This document shows positions 59,938 to 64,000 of a DNA stretch of 64,000 nucleotides, piece after piece. Below the pieces are notes generated by a model. That model had not been told where the DNA came from, ran no database searches, and saw nothing but the letters and a program-made list of their open reading frames with translations. A program made the position numbers and the translations under genes. Origin of the DNA: Lachnospiraceae bacterium (lineage in GTDB: Bacteria > Bacillota > Clostridia > Lachnospirales > Lachnospiraceae); assembly GCA_017399685.1 (NCBI GenBank), contig JAFQBM010000028.1, positions 1-64,000 on the forward strand, given 5' to 3'. How positions within the stretch are numbered: position 1 is the first letter of the stretch; every line of letters begins with the position of its first letter.

Positions 59938-61077
59938 TTACCTACTTTCTATATACTCATATATCCACTTTTCTGTTTCCAGGATATCCTCAATGGTTGG
60001 ATTCTCCACAAAAGGATGTTTTAATATACACGCTTCAATCATGTCATATATTTCCAGAAACGATATTTCCTCATTTAAAAATTTAGCAACTGCCAGCTCA
60101 TTGGCGGCATTATACGCTGTGGTGGCACTTCCACCTTTTCTCCCCACTTCATAGGCAAGAGAAAGTCCCCGAAACACTTCAAAATCTGGTTTTTCAAAGG
60201 TAATGGAAGGAATGGACCAAAAATCCAGCCTTTCCTCTGAAAGAAAACGCCTTTGCGTCTCACAAAGAGCATATTGTATTGGCAATTTCATATCCGGAGT
60301 TCCTAACTGTGCAATTACTCCATGGTCTTTAAATTCCACCATAGAATGAATGATACTTTGTGGCTGAATCACCACCTGAATCTGGTCGTAATCCACATCA
60401 AACAGCCATCTTGCTTCAATGACCTCTAAGCCCTTATTTACCATGGTAGCAGAATCAATGGTAATCTTCTTTCCCATGGACCAGTTTGGATGTTTTAATG
60501 CCTGCTGCAACGTCACATGTTTTAATTCCTCCAAGGATTTTCCCCTGAAAGGTCCACCGGAAGCAGTTAAAATAATCTTTGAAACAGACCCTTTCTCTTC
60601 CCCATTCAGACATTGAAAAATAGCGGAATGTTCGCTGTCCACAGGATAAATCTTTACACCCTTTTCCTGTGCCAAAGGCATAATAATATGTCCTGCTGTT
60701 ACCAAAGTTTCTTTGTTTGCCAATGCAATGTCTTTTCCTTCGCAAATCGCTGCAATGGTAGGAGTAATTCCTATCATACCCATAATTGCAGTTACTACTA
60801 TGGTAGCACTTTCACAAACTGCAACCTGAATTAGTCCCTCTTTTCCATAATAAACCGGAATGTTTAAATCCTTAATTTTTATTTTTAATTCTTTTGCAAG
60901 TTCTTCTGTCTGAACACTTACCATAAGAGGTTTAAACTCACGAATCTGCTTTTCAAACAAAGTAATATTTTTTCCTGCAGACATGGATACAATCTGCATA
61001 TCTTCATTTTCCCTTACCACTTCCAAAGTCTGCGTTCCTATGGAACCGGTGGAACCCAGTAGTGCAATCTTTTGCAT
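59938..61077 (-). CDS. dxr: 1-deoxy-D-xylulose 5-phosphate reductoisomerase
   Basis: Dxr converts DXP to MEP with NADPH, the committed step of the non-mevalonate isoprenoid pathway. The 379-residue protein has the nucleotide-binding LGSTGSIGTQTLEVVRE, the metal/substrate segment VDSEHSAIFQCL, and TASGGPFRGKSLEEL. It lies after cdsA and before rseP in the conserved order. With uppS and ispG in the same run, it feeds undecaprenyl carrier synthesis for cell-wall assembly. Confidence 0.97.
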   Translation of the reverse strand: MQKIALLGSTGSIGTQTLEVVRENEDMQIVSMSAGKNITLFEKQIREFKPLMVSVQTEELAKELKIKIKDLNIPVYYGKEGLIQVAVCESATIVVTAIMGMIGITPTIAAICEGKDIALANKETLVTAGHIIMPLAQEKGVKIYPVDSEHSAIFQCLNGEEKGSVSKIILTASGGPFRGKSLEELKHVTLQQALKHPNWSMGKKITIDSATMVNKGLEVIEARWLFDVDYDQIQVVIQPQSIIHSMVEFKDHGVIAQLGTPDMKLPIQYALCETQRRFLSEERLDFWSIPSITFEKPDFEVFRGLSLAYEVGRKGGSATTAYNAANELAVAKFLNEEISFLEIYDMIEACILKHPFVENPTIEDILETEKWIYEYIESR

Positions 61078-61095
61078 CGTTTCCCTTCCTCCTGC

Positions 61096-61896
61096 TTAAC
61101 TTAAAAATACAATTCCATAATAAACAATCGGTGCCGTAAAAATAATACTGTCAAAACGGTCTAATACTCCACCATGACCAGGAATCAATTTACCATAATC
61201 TTTAATTCCGGTATCTCTCTTAAATGCCGATGCAGCCAAATCTCCGACAATCGAAATAAAAGCTCCGATAAGGCATACCACTGCACAAATCAGTCCACTG
61301 TGACCTGATAGTCCAAGATAAGTATTTCCAAGACTTCCATATGCCAAACCTAACAGTCCTGCTCCAAGAATACCACCAATGGCACCTTCCACACTCTTCT
61401 TTGGACTAAGTTTTGGTGACATTTTATGTTTTCCAATTAATCTTCCTACACAATATGCGAAAGTATCATTTCCCCATGAACTTAAAAAAGCCAGCACCAC
61501 ATAAGCTCCTCCATCCTGAAGCATACGGATTCGGTAAATATAAGATAATAAAACCACCGTATAAATAAAACCAAAGAAAACCGTCATGGCCTGCTCTCCC
61601 TTATATTTCGGGAAAGAAAATACATAAATGGTCATAACCGTCAAAAAAAACAAGATAAATAATGGTAACAGCAATGCTTCTTTCTCTAAAAATAAAACCA
61701 AATAATACACTGCTGCAAACAAATAGCCACAAACTGCAAATATGGATGTATCCAGCTTAAAAATGCGGTAAAATTCCCTTAATCCTATCACAGACAAAAG
61801 TAACATGGCAACCAAAGTCCATGGGCCGCCGGCATACAGAACCGCTGCCATAAGAATTACCAGCACAATTCCGCTTATGAAACGTTCTTTAAACAT
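61096..61896 (-). CDS. cdsA: phosphatidate cytidylyltransferase
   Basis: CdsA makes CDP-diacylglycerol, the precursor of phosphatidylglycerol and related lipids. The 266-residue membrane protein has about eight helices and the C-terminal signature ASAFKRDTGIKDYGKLIPGH followed by GGVLDRFDS. Its ATG overlaps the uppS TAA by one base, so the pair is translationally coupled. Confidence 0.95.
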   Translation of the reverse strand: MFKERFISGIVLVILMAAVLYAGGPWTLVAMLLLSVIGLREFYRIFKLDTSIFAVCGYLFAAVYYLVLFLEKEALLLPLFILFFLTVMTIYVFSFPKYKGEQAMTVFFGFIYTVVLLSYIYRIRMLQDGGAYVVLAFLSSWGNDTFAYCVGRLIGKHKMSPKLSPKKSVEGAIGGILGAGLLGLAYGSLGNTYLGLSGHSGLICAVVCLIGAFISIVGDLAASAFKRDTGIKDYGKLIPGHGGVLDRFDSIIFTAPIVYYGIVFLS

Positions 61897-62621
61897 TATG
61901 CAAGCCCTCCATATCTTCTTTCTCTTTTATTATAATACTGAATCGCCTTTTCTAATTCCTTTTTATCAAAATCAGGCCATAATACATCCGTAAAATAAAA
62001 TTCCGTATAGGCTAGCTGCCATAATAAAAAGTTGGATAATCTTTGTTCACCACTGGTTCGAATCATTAAATCAGGTTCTGGCATTCCTTTTGTGTCAAGA
62101 TATTCGCCAAAACTTTCTTCATTAAAATCTTCAATCTTGAATTTATCCTCTTTTGCATCCTGCATTGCCTTTCTCATGGCACGAATCATTTCATCCCTTG
62201 CACCATAATTAATGGCAATGGTTAAATTCAAGCCGGTATTTTTCTTTGAAACCTCATCCAGTTCCATAATAGCATCCCTGATATCTTTATCTAACCTGTT
62301 GATTTCCCCAATCACACGGATCCGCATATTATTCTTATTGGCTTTTTTCACACAATCCTTTAAATAATTACGGAGCAGTTTCATTAATGCACTAACTTCC
62401 TCTTCTGGTCGTTTCCAGTTTTCCGTAGAAAAAGCATACACTGTAATATACTTAATGCCTAATTCATCTGCTGCCTTACACACTTTTTCTAAATTTTCAC
62501 TACCCTTTACATGCCCATAATTTCTAGGCATATTTTTCTTCTTCGCCCATCTTCCATTTCCATCTAAAATAATGGCAACATGCTCCGGAATTAGGTAGTT
62601 TTCATTTTTATCATTCTTCAT
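61896..62621 (-). CDS. uppS: isoprenyl transferase (undecaprenyl diphosphate synthase)
   Basis: UppS extends farnesyl diphosphate with isopentenyl units in cis to the C55 carrier lipid. The 241-residue protein has the catalytic DGNGRWAKKKNMPRNYGHVK, NLTIAINYGARDEM, and PEPDLMIRTSGEQRLSNFLL followed by the WPDF segment. The start ATG 62621 is preferred; the upstream in-frame TTG at 62642 lies close to the terminator of frr and has no clear ribosome binding site, and GTG/TTG codons between are possible. Confidence 0.95.
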   Translation of the reverse strand: MKNDKNENYLIPEHVAIILDGNGRWAKKKNMPRNYGHVKGSENLEKVCKAADELGIKYITVYAFSTENWKRPEEEVSALMKLLRNYLKDCVKKANKNNMRIRVIGEINRLDKDIRDAIMELDEVSKKNTGLNLTIAINYGARDEMIRAMRKAMQDAKEDKFKIEDFNEESFGEYLDTKGMPEPDLMIRTSGEQRLSNFLLWQLAYTEFYFTDVLWPDFDKKELEKAIQYYNKRERRYGGLA

Positions 62622-62654
62622 AGTCTGCACCAAGCCTTTCAAGCCATATATGGG

Positions 62655-62688
62655 AAAAAGGCGAACAACTATACTTATGCCCGCCTTT
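62655..62688 (-). terminator. second terminator between frr and uppS
   Basis: On the - strand AAAGGCG pairs with CGCCTTT (62688-62682 and 62663-62657), with an 18-nt loop, and is followed by TTTTT-like sequence at 62659-62655. It lies 30 bp beyond the frr stop. Confidence 0.75.
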
Positions 62689-62702
62689 AAAATACAATCC
62701 TT

Positions 62703-62734
62703 AAAAATTAACAGTTTTTTGATTAAACTGTTAA
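62703..62734 (-). terminator. frr terminator overlapping its stop codon
   Basis: On the - strand TTAACAGTTT (62734-62725) pairs perfectly with AAACTGTTAA (62717-62708), 7-nt loop, followed by TTTTT. The frr stop codon lies in the stem-loop. Together with the next hairpin, uppS appears insulated from frr. Confidence 0.8.
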
Positions 62735-63268
62735 AATTTCCTTTGATTTCACATCAATTGCCTTATCAATTTCGGCAATGTATTTATCTGTCAACTTCTG
62801 AACCTTATCTTCCAAGTTCTTTAATTCATCTTCAGAAATTTCATTTGCCTTGTTTTGCTTCTTAAATGCATCATTGGCATCACGTCTGATATTACGGATG
62901 GCAACCTTAGCAGCCTCTCCCTTTTTCTTAACGTCTTTTACAAGTTCCTTACGACGTTCTTCTGTTAATTCAGGGAAATTAATACGAACTGCTTTACCGT
63001 CATTATTTGGCATAACACCTAAATCAGAATTAATGATCGCTTTTTCAATTTCTTTTACTAAAGATGCTTCCCAAGGAGTAATTAAGATACTTCTTGCTTC
63101 CGGAACGGATACATTTGCAACCTGCTGAATTGGAGTAGGTGTTCCATAATAGTCTACTCTTAACTTATCCAAAATATGAGGATTCGCTCTTCCGGCACGA
63201 ATTGCTGAAAATTCAGCAATTAAATTATCCAGTGATTTTTCCATTTTTTCTTCGTATTGTTTTAACAT
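62723..63268 (-). CDS. frr: ribosome recycling factor
   Basis: RRF splits the post-termination ribosome together with EF-G. The 181-residue protein, slightly shorter than the usual 185, has the family features: an N-terminal long helix (YEEKMEKSLDNLIAEFSAIR), AGRANPHILDKLRVDYYGTPTP, LITPWEASLVKEIEKAI and ISEDELKNLEDKVQKLTDKY. It follows pyrH by 21 nt and ends at two terminators. Confidence 0.97.
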   Translation of the reverse strand: MLKQYEEKMEKSLDNLIAEFSAIRAGRANPHILDKLRVDYYGTPTPIQQVANVSVPEARSILITPWEASLVKEIEKAIINSDLGVMPNNDGKAVRINFPELTEERRKELVKDVKKKGEAAKVAIRNIRRDANDAFKKQNKANEISEDELKNLEDKVQKLTDKYIAEIDKAIDVKSKEILTV

Positions 63269-63289
63269 AATTCCTTTTCCTCCTAATAA

Positions 63290-63991
63290 TTAAACTTCCA
63301 CAATCGTACCTGTAATCTGGTTATTTACAGTATGTACAATGCTGTCTTCTTCATTTAAACCAAAAATAATCATCGGCATTTTATTGTCCATACTTAAAAC
63401 GGCAGCAGCCAAATCCATAATTCCAAGTTTCTTATCTACGATTTCTTTTACGCTGATTCTATCATACTTTTTCGCATTTGGATTCGTCTTAGGATCACTG
63501 TCATAAACACCATCCACAGCTCTTGCTGCAAGTACAACATCCGCTTCAATTTCAATGGCACGAAGAACCGTAGCCATATCCGTTGAAAAATAAGGATGAC
63601 CAATGCCACCGGCAAAGAATACTACCTTATTCTGATTTAAATCCTTTACTGCTTCATCCTTAGAAAATAACTTCGTCATGGAGCCACAAGAAAATGGTGT
63701 ATAAACATTGGTATCAATTCCAACGGTTCTAAAAATCTCAGACACATAAATACAATTCATTACCGTAGCAAGCATACCAATCTGGTCTGCCTTGGTGCGG
63801 TCGATTTTTTCACTGGTTCTTCCTCTCCAGAAGTTACCACCACCGATTACAATTCCTACCTGAACACCCTGCTCCAACACTTTTTTTACCTGAAGTGCCA
63901 CTTTGGTAACCGTAGGTTCATCAAAACCTGTCTTTTTATCTCCAGCTAATGCCTCTCCGCTTAGCTTTAATAAAATTCGTTTCATCTCCAT
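63290..63991 (-). CDS. pyrH: UMP kinase
   Basis: PyrH phosphorylates UMP to UDP in pyrimidine nucleotide synthesis and forms a hexamer regulated by GTP and UTP. The 233-residue protein is complete: it begins with KRILLKLSGEALAG and contains GIVIGGGNFWRGR, NKVVFFAGGIGHPYFSTDMA and KKYDRISVKEIVDKKL. Two ATG codons (63991 and 63985) are possible; the Shine-Dalgarno would lie at or beyond the window edge. It usually follows tsf and rpsB, which would be to the right of this window. Confidence 0.96.
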   Translation of the reverse strand: MEMKRILLKLSGEALAGDKKTGFDEPTVTKVALQVKKVLEQGVQVGIVIGGGNFWRGRTSEKIDRTKADQIGMLATVMNCIYVSEIFRTVGIDTNVYTPFSCGSMTKLFSKDEAVKDLNQNKVVFFAGGIGHPYFSTDMATVLRAIEIEADVVLAARAVDGVYDSDPKTNPNAKKYDRISVKEIVDKKLGIMDLAAAVLSMDNKMPMIIFGLNEEDSIVHTVNNQITGTIVEV

Positions 63992-64000
63992 TATAAAACA

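Overview
The window is low-GC, AT-rich Firmicutes DNA. Family-level signatures point to a spore-forming member of the Clostridia, most likely Lachnospiraceae: YqfC/YqfD, a BofC-like protein, a SpoVB-type flippase, a PolC-type polymerase, a long MinCDE-RodA-MgsA cluster and Gram-positive LexA boxes. Genus cannot be assigned from sequence alone. Nearly all genes are chromosomal housekeeping genes. The only mobile-element trace is a broken group II intron reverse transcriptase at the left edge. No CRISPR array, rRNA, prophage or intact IS was seen.

Layout. (1) 1-480: remnant of an intron-encoded reverse transcriptase. (2) 659-38912, almost all + strand: yjbR, yqfC-yqfD-phoH-ybeY, a DUF3048 lipoprotein, cdd, a flippase, a BofC-like protein and two FAD proteins. 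Next come proB-DUF896-5-FCL-proA, miaB-mutS-mutL-miaA, a methionine gamma-lyase-like gene, DUF4321 and radC. Then the elongation and division block mreC-mreD-pbp2-minC-minD-minE-rodA-mgsA, followed by an HlyD-like gene, sepF-yggT-divIVA, aroB-lspA-rluD and a cytidylate-kinase-like gene. One small DUF378 gene is antisense to this run. (3) 39214-43660, - strand: a two-gene surface module (sortase plus thioester/SpaA adhesin) and an orphan chemotaxis receptor. (4) 44085-46010, + strand: a TtcA-like PP-loop ATPase with a structured leader, and a Xer-type recombinase. (5) 46222-49660: a LysM protein under LexA boxes, a CPBP protease, a SpoIID/peptidoglycan-binding protein and a superoxide dismutase. 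(6) 49661-63991, - strand: tRNA-Glu, nadA, a second TtcA-like gene, an anion permease, then polC-ispG-rseP-dxr-cdsA-uppS-frr-pyrH read right to left.

Main new observation. The leaders of minD (28817-28893) and of the TtcA-like gene (44085-44160) share a roughly 77-nt element. It has an H-type pseudoknot order (A-B-A'-B'), with both stems preserved by different bases in the two copies and a nearly identical A-rich loop. I do not recognise it as a named riboswitch, and it is the best candidate here for an undescribed cis-regulatory RNA. Other notable points are: a sortase with no arginine after its catalytic cysteine, beside an adhesin ending in VPRLG instead of LPxTG; a methylglyoxal synthase with several active-site substitutions; a LexA box exactly filling the promoter spacer of a YneA-like gene; a PBP2 with an insert of about 235 residues; and apparent local loss of mreB, ylmE and ylmH from otherwise conserved clusters.
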